This document shows, one piece after another, positions 18,374 through 26,201 of a stretch of DNA of 64,000 nucleotides. Every line of letters begins with the position of its first letter. Positions within the stretch are counted from its first letter, which is position 1. Below the pieces are notes generated by a model. The model worked only from the letters and a program-made list of their open reading frames with translations, had not been told where the DNA came from and searched no databases. Source of the stretch: Bifidobacterium parmae (GTDB lineage: Bacteria > Actinomycetota > Actinomycetes > Actinomycetales > Bifidobacteriaceae). The DNA is taken from NCBI RefSeq assembly GCF_002860365.1, contig NZ_NMWT01000003.1:124001-188000 (forward strand), in the 5' to 3' direction. The position numbers were made by a program, and so were the translations under genes.

Positions 18374-18979
18374 TCACAACCGCTTACGCTGATGAAGGGT
18401 GATGAGATCGTCAAGGCGGGAGAAGAACCGGCCAATGGCTTCCTGCTCGGGTAAAGACGGAATTGGAACAGGACATTGCGCATATTCGACAGCATTTACA
18501 CCAGGCTGTCCGGAACGTTGTGAAGTGATGGCGACATAACGCTTATACGACTCACAAAGTGTTGATTGGAAAACGAACTGTGGATTGGCGGTCCCGTTCA
18601 TCTTCATGCGAATCAGAAAGCCCGCAAAATAAGTAACGCCATCAGTCGCTTGGTATATATAGGTTTTCCCTACACTAGCGCCGGTCCTCGCGAACACAAT
18701 GTCGCCTTCGTCAAGCCGATAATCGTCACATCGAGCAAGATCGGCATCAGGCGAGGTCAGATCATTTTTGGAGAACTGACGTGTGCCGTCATCAATATCC
18801 GTGATACGGAGATACGCGTTTCTGCCGTCATAAGGGACAGCGGAAGCATTTAGTCCATAACTGAACGACTGCGCGCACTCGCCCAACTTACGCTGTTCCC
18901 AAGCGGACGGACTGTCCTTGTACAGCACAGCAGGATGAAAGCGCTGAAATAGCAGCGACCACGGAACTTCATAAACCAT
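18374..18979 (-). pseudogene. Silent hsdS recognition-domain cassette 2
   Basis: Half-gene in the same orientation as hsdS: AWEQRKLGECAQSFSYGLNASAVPYDGRNAYL...EYAQCPVPIPSLPEQEAIGRFFSRLDDLITLHQRKRL. This is a third distinct recognition domain, bounded by CTTACGCTG at 18887-18895 and 18383-18391. An open frame continues upstream to an ATG inside a palindrome (18979), but those residues do not look like a normal HsdS start. Most likely a donor cassette for inversion with hsdS; it could also make a half-length HsdS. Confidence 0.82.
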
Positions 18980-19022
18980 TTATGAAGTTCCGCCCCTAAC
19001 TTCATAAATGGTTTATGAAGTT
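18963..19022. repeat. Two tandem perfect palindromes
   Basis: First: 13-bp arms GGAACTTCATAAA and TTTATGAAGTTCC around CCA (18963-18991). Second: 11-bp arms AACTTCATAAA and TTTATGAAGTT around TGG (18998-19022). They share the half-site AACTTCATAAA. AT-rich palindromes of the same style, with other sequences, stand before both GRRRVGKT ATPase genes of this window (19758 and 43662), but no ATPase follows here. Probably a protein-binding site. Confidence 0.85.
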
Positions 19023-19071
19023 CCCGGACCGTGTTGCACGGCAGATTGCATGACGAGACTAACCAAGATAT

Positions 19072-19100
19072 CATTTGTATAGATTTCCGATATACAAATG
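19072..19100. promoter_or_regulatory. Inverted-repeat operator before relB
   Basis: Arms CATTTGTAT (19072-19080) and ATACAAATG (19092-19100), perfect 9-bp arms around 11 bp, ending at the start region of the antitoxin gene. RelB-type antitoxins repress their own operon at such sites, so this is a likely autoregulation operator. Confidence 0.7.
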
Positions 19101-19109
19101 GAGGCTATG

Positions 19110-19364
19110 ATGGCATCGTCCATGGTGAACGTCCGGCTTGACGAAAGCACGAAGAAGGGCATGGCCGAGGTCTGCGGAGAACTCGGCATCAGCATGAGCG
19201 CCGCATTCAACATCTTCGCCAAGACGGTCGTACGCGAACGCCGCATCCCGTTCGAAGTGACCGCGGACCCGTTCTATTCGGCCGAGAACATGTCTCGCGT
19301 CCGCAGAGCGGCCGCGAAACTCGACGCGGGTCAAGGCACCGTCCACGAACTGATCGAGGAATGA
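19110..19364 (+). CDS. relB: RelB/DinJ-family antitoxin
   Basis: About 84 residues: MASSMVNVRLDESTKKGMAEVCGELGISMSAAFNIFAKTVVRERRIPFEV. This is the N-terminal ribbon-helix-helix part of RelB/DinJ antitoxins, followed by the acidic toxin-binding tail ending VHELIEE. Another ATG at 19098 is in frame, but GGAGG at 19100-19104 is placed to serve the ATG at 19110, so the shorter start is preferred. It binds and neutralises the next gene product and probably represses the operon. Confidence 0.9.
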   Translation: MASSMVNVRLDESTKKGMAEVCGELGISMSAAFNIFAKTVVRERRIPFEVTADPFYSAENMSRVRRAAAKLDAGQGTVHELIEE

Positions 19365-19365
19365 C

Positions 19366-19641
19366 GTGCTGCTTATCTGGACGGACGAAGCATGGGATGA
19401 CTACCTCTACTGGCAGTCGCAGGACAAGAAGACGCTCAAACGCATCAACAAGATCATCAAAGACATACAACGCAACGGCGCGGCGAACGGCATCGGCATG
19501 CCCGAACCGTTACGCGGAAACCTTTCCGGCTACTGGTCTCGTCGCATAGACGACAAGAACCACATCGTGTACCGCGTCACCAGCGGCGAATCGGACAATC
19601 TTGAAATCGCCGTCTGCCGCACCCATTACGGCAACCACTGA
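19366..19641 (+). CDS. yoeB: YoeB/RelE-type mRNA interferase toxin
   Basis: 91 residues from a GTG one base after the relB stop. MLLIWTDEAWDDYLYWQSQDKKTLKRINKIIKDIQRN is the YoeB start pattern; catalytic-type residues are E47 in PEPLRGNLSGYWSRRID, and H87-Y88 at the end (CRTHYGNH). Such toxins cut mRNA in the ribosome A site. Pairing with RelB rather than YefM is common for this Txe/YoeB branch. The toxin appears intact. Confidence 0.88.
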   Translation: MLLIWTDEAWDDYLYWQSQDKKTLKRINKIIKDIQRNGAANGIGMPEPLRGNLSGYWSRRIDDKNHIVYRVTSGESDNLEIAVCRTHYGNH

Positions 19642-19757
19642 TAACAACGACCGACTCAGATCAGCCCTCCGTTTCCGCAAACACCAGCCGAAAACCAACC
19701 AATCACCCCTGCAAGCGACCGCGCACGACACGGCTCGCTTGCCAGAAAGCACAGCTG

Positions 19758-19796
19758 TTTATAGAATCATAATTTAGTAAATTACGATTCTATAAA
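19758..19796. promoter_or_regulatory. 39-bp palindrome before the first ATPase gene
   Basis: Left arm TTTATAGAATCATAATTTA (19758-19776) and right arm TAAATTACGATTCTATAAA (19778-19796) around one base, with one mismatch. It ends 30 bp before the ATPase ATG in otherwise GC-rich DNA. Likely a binding site for a dimeric protein, possibly the ATPase itself. The stretch 19642-19757 has no gene; a GCAAGCG/CGCTTGC hairpin at about 19709-19743 may end the yoeB transcript. Confidence 0.85.
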
Positions 19797-19826
19797 TCAC
19801 ATTTCGTCCGCGGGAAGGTCGTCATC

Positions 19827-21239
19827 ATGTTCGTGGGAAGGACCAGGGAACTCGCCACGCTGGAAAGGCGATGGAACTCGTCGCGATTCGAGTGCGTCAT
19901 CGTATACGGCCGGCGACGCGTGGGCAAGACCACGCTCATCAACCGGTTCCTCGACGGGCGCCCGTCGATCTTCTTTCCGGCCATCGAATCCAACGCGGCC
20001 CGGAATCTTGAGAACCTCAGCCGCAGCATCGCCCTGTACCGCGCCGCCGCCGGCGACGACGGTCTCGCCGACACGGCTGACGCCGCACCGGTCTATCAGG
20101 ATTTCGCTTCGGCGCTGGAAGCGGTGTTCTCGCTCGCCCGACGCAAACGCCTCGCACTCGTCATCGACGAATACCCCTATCTGGCGAAGGCCGACCGGTC
20201 CATCAGCTCCGTCCTGCAACACGCCATCGACCGGCACAAGGACGATAGCCGGCTCATGATCATCCTCTGCGGCTCGTCGATGTCGTTCATGGAACGACAA
20301 GTGCTCGGATATTCCAGCCCGCTGTACGGGCGCCGCACCGCGCAGATCAAGGTGGATCCGTTCGGCTACGCCGACACGCGAACGTTCCTGCCCCGATACG
20401 GCGCCGAGGATGCGGCCATCGCATACGGTCTGACGGGCGGAATCCCGCAATATCTCAGACAAATCGACGACGCCGAAAGCATCACGGACAACATCCGTTG
20501 GAACATCATCGACCCGGACTGCTACCTGTTCGAGGAACCCGGCAACCTGCTCAAGCAGGAGCTGCGCTCGCCGTCCGAATACAACGCCGTCATCCAAGCC
20601 ATCGCCTCAGGCGCCTCCCGAGCGAACGCCATCGCCACGGCATGCCACATGGAGACCGCGTCATGCGCCACGTATCTACGCAATCTCATCGACTTGGGCA
20701 TCCTCTACAAGGAGACCCCGTTCGGCGAACACGCACCGCGCAAGACGATCTACCGCATCAAGGACTCGTTCTTCCGTTTCTGGTACCGCTACATACCGGC
20801 GAACCTGCCGCTGATCCAGTCAGGCAACGTGGACATCGCAGCCGAACGCATCACACGATCGATCAACGACTTCATGGGACCCGTGTTCGAGGACATCTGC
20901 ACGCAATGGCTGTGGGCGCACGACACGACCGGGGAGCTGCCGTTCCTCATACTCGACTCCGGACGCTGGTGGGGAGCCGATCCCAGGACCCGCAGCCAGG
21001 AGGAGATCGACATCGTCGCCACCGGGGAGGATCCGAAGACCATGCTGTTCTGCGAATGCAAGTGGCGTAGCGTCCCGACCGGGCTGCGACAGCTCGAAAC
21101 GCTGCGCAGCCGGGCCGAACTCCTGCATCCCGCGCATGGATACTATATGCTCTTCTCCAAAAACGGCTTCGACGAACATGTCACGGACCGTGCGGCGCAG
21201 GCGGACGATGTGTCGCTGGTGGATTTCAAGGACATGTAA
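19827..21239 (+). CDS. Archaeal-type ATPase with DUF234 nuclease-like C-terminus
   Basis: 470 residues. N-terminal STAND-like P-loop domain: GRRRVGKT (28-35, Walker A), LALVIDEYPY (110-118, Walker B), and IILCGSSMSFME sensor segment. A winged-helix middle follows (AIASGASRANAIATACHMETASCATYLRNLIDLGIL). The C-terminus has KDSFFRFWYRYI and a PD-(D/E)XK-like set EEIDIVATG...LFCECKW, as in DUF234. Function is unknown for this family; mobile or conflict roles are often suspected. A paralogue lies at 42179-43597. The ATG follows GGGAAGG. Confidence 0.82.
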   Translation: MFVGRTRELATLERRWNSSRFECVIVYGRRRVGKTTLINRFLDGRPSIFFPAIESNAARNLENLSRSIALYRAAAGDDGLADTADAAPVYQDFASALEAVFSLARRKRLALVIDEYPYLAKADRSISSVLQHAIDRHKDDSRLMIILCGSSMSFMERQVLGYSSPLYGRRTAQIKVDPFGYADTRTFLPRYGAEDAAIAYGLTGGIPQYLRQIDDAESITDNIRWNIIDPDCYLFEEPGNLLKQELRSPSEYNAVIQAIASGASRANAIATACHMETASCATYLRNLIDLGILYKETPFGEHAPRKTIYRIKDSFFRFWYRYIPANLPLIQSGNVDIAAERITRSINDFMGPVFEDICTQWLWAHDTTGELPFLILDSGRWWGADPRTRSQEEIDIVATGEDPKTMLFCECKWRSVPTGLRQLETLRSRAELLHPAHGYYMLFSKNGFDEHVTDRAAQADDVSLVDFKDM

Positions 21240-21267
21240 GGCAGCGACCTCCCCGTTCCACGACCTC

Positions 21268-22110
21268 TCAGACCAGCCCCAGCTCCCTGAACGCGTTGGC
21301 GATGCCGTCGTCGTGGATGTCGGTGGTCTGGATGTCGCACCATCGTTCGATGCCGTGGATGGCGTTGCCCATGGCGACGGACGTGCCGGCGGCCTTGAGC
21401 ATCGCCGTATCGTTGTCGGAGTCGCCCACGGCGATCGTGTCGGCGACGTCGATGCCGAGACGCGCCGCGACCTCGCGCACCGCGGTGCCCTTGTCGACGC
21501 CGTTGATGAGCAGTTCGCCGTTGTTCGGCGAGATTTTGTCGTACGAGCCGTGCACGAGCGTGAACCACGGCGAGAGGTCGCGTTTCGTCTCCTCGAACGT
21601 CACGTCCGGGTCTGGGGCGGTGAAATACGAGCCTTTGGACACGTGGATCGTGGCCCCGAGCGTGGAGCCTTCCGGCACGTCCACCTCGTCGATCCGATGC
21701 CAGAAGCGCGCGAACTCACCGCGGTCGAACGCCTTGCCCTTCGACTTCAGGTGCCGCGCGTAGCCTTCCGAGATGTACATGCCGTCCGCGCCCTGCCACT
21801 GGTACGCCTCGATGCCGTGCGCCTTGAAGTACGCGTCGGCCGCGTCCACCGCCTCGGGAGCGACGAACCGCTGGAACAGGACGCGATCGCCCATGTTCGC
21901 CTGCGCGCCGGCCACGGAGACCACGCCGTCGAATCCCAGATCGAGGATGCTCTTCTCGATCTTCGGCAGGGAGCGTCCGGTGCAGATGAACAGCAGATGC
22001 CCGTTCTCCTGCGCCTTGCGGCACGCCTCCTTCGCGGATTCGGGCACCACGTGCCTCTCGTCCGCCAACGTGCCGTCGATGTCGAGGAACACCAGTCTCT
22101 TCGCGCCCAT
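21268..22110 (-). CDS. HAD-superfamily phosphatase, Cof-type
   Basis: 280 residues from MGAKRLVFLDIDGTLADE. Motif I DIDGTL with both aspartates, motif II FICTGRS, a cap domain of subclass IIB size, and motif III/IV VGDSDNDTAML with a lysine in GVDKGTAVREVAARLGI. Cof-type enzymes remove phosphate from sugar phosphates or cofactors; the substrate is not readable. It is convergent with the ATPase gene (28 bp between stops). A longer Arg-rich reading upstream was rejected. Confidence 0.92.
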   Translation of the reverse strand: MGAKRLVFLDIDGTLADERHVVPESAKEACRKAQENGHLLFICTGRSLPKIEKSILDLGFDGVVSVAGAQANMGDRVLFQRFVAPEAVDAADAYFKAHGIEAYQWQGADGMYISEGYARHLKSKGKAFDRGEFARFWHRIDEVDVPEGSTLGATIHVSKGSYFTAPDPDVTFEETKRDLSPWFTLVHGSYDKISPNNGELLINGVDKGTAVREVAARLGIDVADTIAVGDSDNDTAMLKAAGTSVAMGNAIHGIERWCDIQTTDIHDDGIANAFRELGLV

Positions 22111-22229
22111 GCCGTCTCTCCTTGTCCGTGAGTCGTCATAATCCGCCACCATCATACGTTGCGTGCACGGCGGCGCCGGACCGGTTCCGTGCCCGGCCCG
22201 GCGCCACGCTCCCCCGTCACGCTCCCCCG

Positions 22230-23612
22230 TCACGCCTCGGCGAGCTGCGTCGTCGCGGCGGCGACCGGCGCGGGACGGGAACGGCGGACGCGGCCGACGG
22301 CGAGTCCCAGCGCGACGAACGCGACGGCGAACAGCGCGACGATGCCGGTGCCCGTCGCCCAGCCGGCCGCGTCGACGCCGCCGGCGGACGCCGTGCCGAT
22401 GCCGAGCGCATCGTCGATCGCCGTGCAATACCACCAGCCGGGCAGCATCCGCCCGACGGCGAGCATCGACTCGGGAAGCATGTCCACCGGCAGGGAGAGT
22501 CCCGAGGTGAACAGGAGCAGCAGGCCGAACACGTTGGCGAAGCCGTTGGCCATCGTGTCGCCCACGCCGGCCTCACCGAGCAGGAAGCCACAGGCGACGG
22601 TCATCAGCGCGTACACGCAGGCCGACAGGACCGTCATCGCCACGCCGGCCGGCGCGAGCGACGTGGGGTCGAGTCCGGCGGCGAGCATCAATGCGACCGC
22701 GGCGAGCAGGTAGGCGGCGACCACGACGAGCGCGAACCCGCACAGCGTGGCCATGCGCTGCATGCCCATCGTCGAGGAGCGTTGCGGCGAGGCGAACAGC
22801 CGGCGCCGCGTCTCCCCCGCGTTGAACACGCCGGATACGAGCGCCGTGCACACGGTCATCGCGAGGAACAGCGGGTAGAGTGCCGACTTGACCGTGGAGC
22901 CGAAGCCGGACGCCGTCCGCTCCGCCGCGGACGCGGCGTCGGCGTCGGCGGCCGCCTTCGCGTCGGTATGGTCGACGGCGATCGCATGGTTCGCGCTCTT
23001 GTCGCGGGCGAGCGCGCGCACGCGCGTCGTCGCGGCGGCGAGATCGTCGACATCGGGGCGCGTGACGGCGGCGTCCGTACCGGACGCGCCAGACGCGCCG
23101 GACGCGCCGACGGCGTCACCCGTGCCGCCCGCGGTCGCGCCGATCAGTTCGGTGCGCGTGAGCGAGAGGAATCCGCCGGTGGCCATCGACGCCATCGAGC
23201 CGACGCCGGACGTGTAGCTGGTGACGGTCTCGACGGCCGGAACCTTCCCGGATTCCGTGGCGGAGTCGAGCAGCTTGTCCGCGTAGCCGTCGGGGATGAT
23301 GACGATGAGGTCCACCCAGTTCGACGCGACCGCCTGCTGCAGGGCTTGCGGATCGTCGGCGAGGTCGACCACGTCGTCGTCCGCGGCGAGGTATGTGCGC
23401 AGCGAGGAGGCGACGCCGCCGCGGTCGGAGTCCCGGTCGATGACGGCGACGGTGGCGCGGCCGGGCTCGTACACGTCGGCCGTGTCGTTCTTCCCGCCCA
23501 GCAGGGCGGAACCGCTGATGGCGAGCATCATCACGCCGATCAGCACCAGGTAGATGATGATGTACAGCTTGTGCGCGGCGAGCACGCGCAGCGTGGCCTT
23601 ACAGGTGTTCAT
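22230..23612 (-). CDS. ABC-2 type exporter permease (second of two)
   Basis: 460 residues. One N-terminal membrane helix (LYIIIYLVLIGVMMLAISGSALL), a large extracytoplasmic part (about 50-250) rich in Asp/Ala, then five or six membrane helices (YPLFLAMTVCTALVSGVF, LVVVAAYLLAAVALMLAAGL, VLSACVYALMTVACGFLL, ANVFGLLLLFTSGLSLPVDM). This is the ABC-2/YhgE-like layout. It overlaps the upstream permease by 14 bp and is made with it and the ATPase at 24937. Likely exports a peptide, drug or lipid. Confidence 0.85.
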   Translation of the reverse strand: MNTCKATLRVLAAHKLYIIIYLVLIGVMMLAISGSALLGGKNDTADVYEPGRATVAVIDRDSDRGGVASSLRTYLAADDDVVDLADDPQALQQAVASNWVDLIVIIPDGYADKLLDSATESGKVPAVETVTSYTSGVGSMASMATGGFLSLTRTELIGATAGGTGDAVGASGASGASGTDAAVTRPDVDDLAAATTRVRALARDKSANHAIAVDHTDAKAAADADAASAAERTASGFGSTVKSALYPLFLAMTVCTALVSGVFNAGETRRRLFASPQRSSTMGMQRMATLCGFALVVVAAYLLAAVALMLAAGLDPTSLAPAGVAMTVLSACVYALMTVACGFLLGEAGVGDTMANGFANVFGLLLLFTSGLSLPVDMLPESMLAVGRMLPGWWYCTAIDDALGIGTASAGGVDAAGWATGTGIVALFAVAFVALGLAVGRVRRSRPAPVAAATTQLAEA

Positions 23613-24888
23613 AGCGTTGCTCCTTGAGCATGGCGACGCCGGCGGCGAGGAACACGGCGCTCATCGCGATGAGCACGCCGCAGGTCGTGGCGAACGGACG
23701 GTAGTCGTCGTAGTAGAGGATGTCGTAGAACAGGTTCGTCACCTGCTGGGCGGGGTTGACGAGCGCGAGGACGGGCGCGTGGCGGGTGATCCAGTCGCTC
23801 AGGTCCATCGCGAACTGGCCGTACAGGCCGGAGAACAGGGAAAGCGTGCAGGGGATCGCGCTCGTCAGGCCGACCTTCACGCTGTGTTTGAGACCGGGGA
23901 TCGCGCCGATCATCGTGCCGAACGCGCATGCCATGAACGAGGCGACCGCGACGGCGGCCACGGCGGCCGGTTCGCGTCCGCCCAACGGCACGTCGCACAC
24001 GTAGCGGATGTAGGCGAGCGCGATGGTGAGGCTCACGTCGGAGCACAGCCAGCTGGCGAGGAATCCGGCCATGAGCTGCCGGCCGCGGCCGAGCGGCGCG
24101 ACCGTGCGGCGGATGCCCAATGCGGACAGGTTCGCCTGCGCGCTGGTGACCGCGGCGATCGCATACCCCATGGCCATGAGGCAGGCCATGCCGAGCAGCG
24201 CGTAGAAATACCGTGCCGTCACGTTCGGCGTGGAGTTCGTGAGGCTGGTCTCGCGCGTCGTATCCGCGATGTTGCCGATGGACGACCAGAACGCGCGGGA
24301 CTGCATCGCCTCGGGGTGTCGTTGGAGCAGGTCGCGGGTCGCCGCATCGGTTCGGTTGTACAGGTCGATCACGCTGGACAGCGCGGCCACGGTGACGGCG
24401 CCGTTCGAGTCGGTGGCCGACGTGCCGTTCATCGCCTCCGCGGCCCGTGACGACAGGGTCAGTCGGATGCGCCCGTCGCCGTCGACACGCAGATAGCCTT
24501 TCGCGGTGCCGTCGGCGAGCCTGTCGCGCGCGTCGTCGACCGTGGCGACCGTCGTGGCGTCGAGCAGTTTGGTGACGGTCACGGTCGTGTCGGTGGTGTC
24601 GGCTGTGTCGTCGGTTCCGGCGGTGTCACCGGTCGTACCGGTGCCGCTCTTGCCGGTACCGCTTTTGCCGGACAGTCCGTCGATGAACGTCTTCGCGCCG
24701 GGCGATTCCGTCCAGTTCGCGTCCTCGACGACCGCCACGGGCATGGCCTTGAGCTCGTAGCCTTCCGCCAGGTTGCCGAGCAGGCCGTTGAACAGGGTGG
24801 CGAGCGCGATCGGGAACACGATGAGCCAGAACAGCGACTGCCTGTCGCGCAGGTTCGTCTTCAGGGTCATGACGAATGTGGACCACAT
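23599..24888 (-). CDS. ABC-2 type exporter permease (first of two)
   Basis: 429 residues with the same plan: N-terminal helix (SLFWLIVFPIALATLFNGLLG), a large Thr/Asp/Gly-rich extracytoplasmic part including a low-complexity stretch (GTGKSGTGTTGDTAGTDD), then helices around ARYFYALLGMACLMAMGYAIAAV, AAVAAVAVASFMACAFGTMIGAI and TTCGVLIAMSAVFLAAGVAML. It lies 48 bp after the ATPase gene and overlaps the next permease. The two probably form a heterodimer. Confidence 0.85.
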   Translation of the reverse strand: MWSTFVMTLKTNLRDRQSLFWLIVFPIALATLFNGLLGNLAEGYELKAMPVAVVEDANWTESPGAKTFIDGLSGKSGTGKSGTGTTGDTAGTDDTADTTDTTVTVTKLLDATTVATVDDARDRLADGTAKGYLRVDGDGRIRLTLSSRAAEAMNGTSATDSNGAVTVAALSSVIDLYNRTDAATRDLLQRHPEAMQSRAFWSSIGNIADTTRETSLTNSTPNVTARYFYALLGMACLMAMGYAIAAVTSAQANLSALGIRRTVAPLGRGRQLMAGFLASWLCSDVSLTIALAYIRYVCDVPLGGREPAAVAAVAVASFMACAFGTMIGAIPGLKHSVKVGLTSAIPCTLSLFSGLYGQFAMDLSDWITRHAPVLALVNPAQQVTNLFYDILYYDDYRPFATTCGVLIAMSAVFLAAGVAMLKEQRYEHL

Positions 24889-24936
24889 GGGTGCCTCCTT
24901 TCCGTGGGGCTGCGGGTTCGGCCCGCGATGCGACGG

Positions 24937-25959
24937 TCAGTCGCGCAGCGCCTTGCCGGTGAGTTCGAGGAACACGTCGTTCAGGGTGGGCGGCCGGCTG
25001 GTGAGGTGGCCGACGTTCACGCCGGCGGCGCGCAGCACGCCGAGCAGGTCGACGAGATTGTGGTCGCCGCGCCGGCAGCGCACGTCGAGTTCGCGTCCGT
25101 CCCAATTCGCTTCGATGACGAAGCCGAGGTCGCGCACGTGGGCGAGCGTCGCCTCGTCGAGGTCGAGCGTTTCGACGGTGATGCGTTCGCCCGTGTCGAT
25201 CATGGATTTGAGTTCGTCGGCGGTGCCGAGCGCCAGATGCCGGCCGTGGTCCATGATGAGGATGCGGTCGCAGATCCGTTCGACCTCCTCCATGTAGTGG
25301 CTCGTGTAGACGACGGTCGCGCCGGCCGCGTTGAGCCGTTCGATGCCTTCGAGGATCGCGTTGCGGCTCTGCGGGTCGACGGCGACTGTCGGCTCGTCGA
25401 AGAAGATGAGGTCGGGTTTGTGCGCGACGCCGCACGCGATGTTGAGGCGCCGCAGCAGGCCGCCGGAGAGTTTGCCGGGACGGAACCGGCGGAATTCGCC
25501 AAGTCCGGCGAACTCGATCGCCTCTTCGACGAGCGGCGCACGGTCGGCCTTCTTCGGCACGTACAGCGAGCAGAAGTAGTCGATGTTCTCCTCGACGGTC
25601 AGCTCGTTGAACACGGCGACGTTCTGCGGCACGAGGCCGATGCGCCGTTTGAGCGCGTAGCTGGTCGGGGTCATCGGCTCGCCGAACACGCGGATCGTGC
25701 CCGCATCGTAGGAGAGCAGGGCGAGGATGCAGTTGATGGCCGTGGTCTTGCCGGAGCCGTTGGGGCCGAGCAGACCGAAGATCTCGCCTTGCCGGATGTC
25801 GAGGTCGAAGTGGTCGAGCGCCACCATGTCGCCGTAGCGTTTGACGAGTTTCGCCACGCTGATGGCCGGCGTCGATACCGGGGTCGCGGCGGCCGGCGTC
25901 GGTGTCTGCGCCGCGACTGCCGGCGTCGTGGTCGCGGTGGTCGTGTGGTCGTCTTTCAT
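24937..25959 (-). CDS. ABC transporter ATP-binding protein (ABC-2 exporter)
   Basis: 340 residues from MKDDHTTT, after GAAGGGAG. Walker A GPNGSGKTT, Q-loop LVPQNVAVFNELTVEENIDYF, signature LSGGLLRRLNIACGVAHKP, Walker B DLIFFDEPTVAVDP and H-loop YTSHYMEE are all present. A Thr/Pro/Ala-rich stretch of about 35 residues precedes the domain. The order ATPase-permease-permease forms one exporter. It is divergent from the histidine kinase at 26202, a layout where the two-component system usually controls the exporter. Confidence 0.93.
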   Translation of the reverse strand: MKDDHTTTATTTPAVAAQTPTPAAATPVSTPAISVAKLVKRYGDMVALDHFDLDIRQGEIFGLLGPNGSGKTTAINCILALLSYDAGTIRVFGEPMTPTSYALKRRIGLVPQNVAVFNELTVEENIDYFCSLYVPKKADRAPLVEEAIEFAGLGEFRRFRPGKLSGGLLRRLNIACGVAHKPDLIFFDEPTVAVDPQSRNAILEGIERLNAAGATVVYTSHYMEEVERICDRILIMDHGRHLALGTADELKSMIDTGERITVETLDLDEATLAHVRDLGFVIEANWDGRELDVRCRRGDHNLVDLLGVLRAAGVNVGHLTSRPPTLNDVFLELTGKALRD

Positions 25960-26201
25960 GTCGACTCCCTTCCGTGGGTGTTGGCTCCATCGTCCCACCC
26001 GCCGTCGCGGCGTGCCACCTGCAAACGTCACGGCTTCGCGCGGGGCCGGTGACATTCGTCACTGATCGGACGGGCGGATGGTCGGGACGGAAGTCGGGGA
26101 CGTGACGCGGGAACGGCCCGTAGGTGCGGCGGTCCGGGACGTGCCGCGATGAAGCGGGTAGGCTGGAGGGTGACGGTTCGATGCGGGCGGCGGAGGATTC
26201 C

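Noticed and set aside
21143-21568. 141-codon minus frame between the ATPase and HAD genes
   Set aside because: It is a shadow overlapping both real genes, with no domain.
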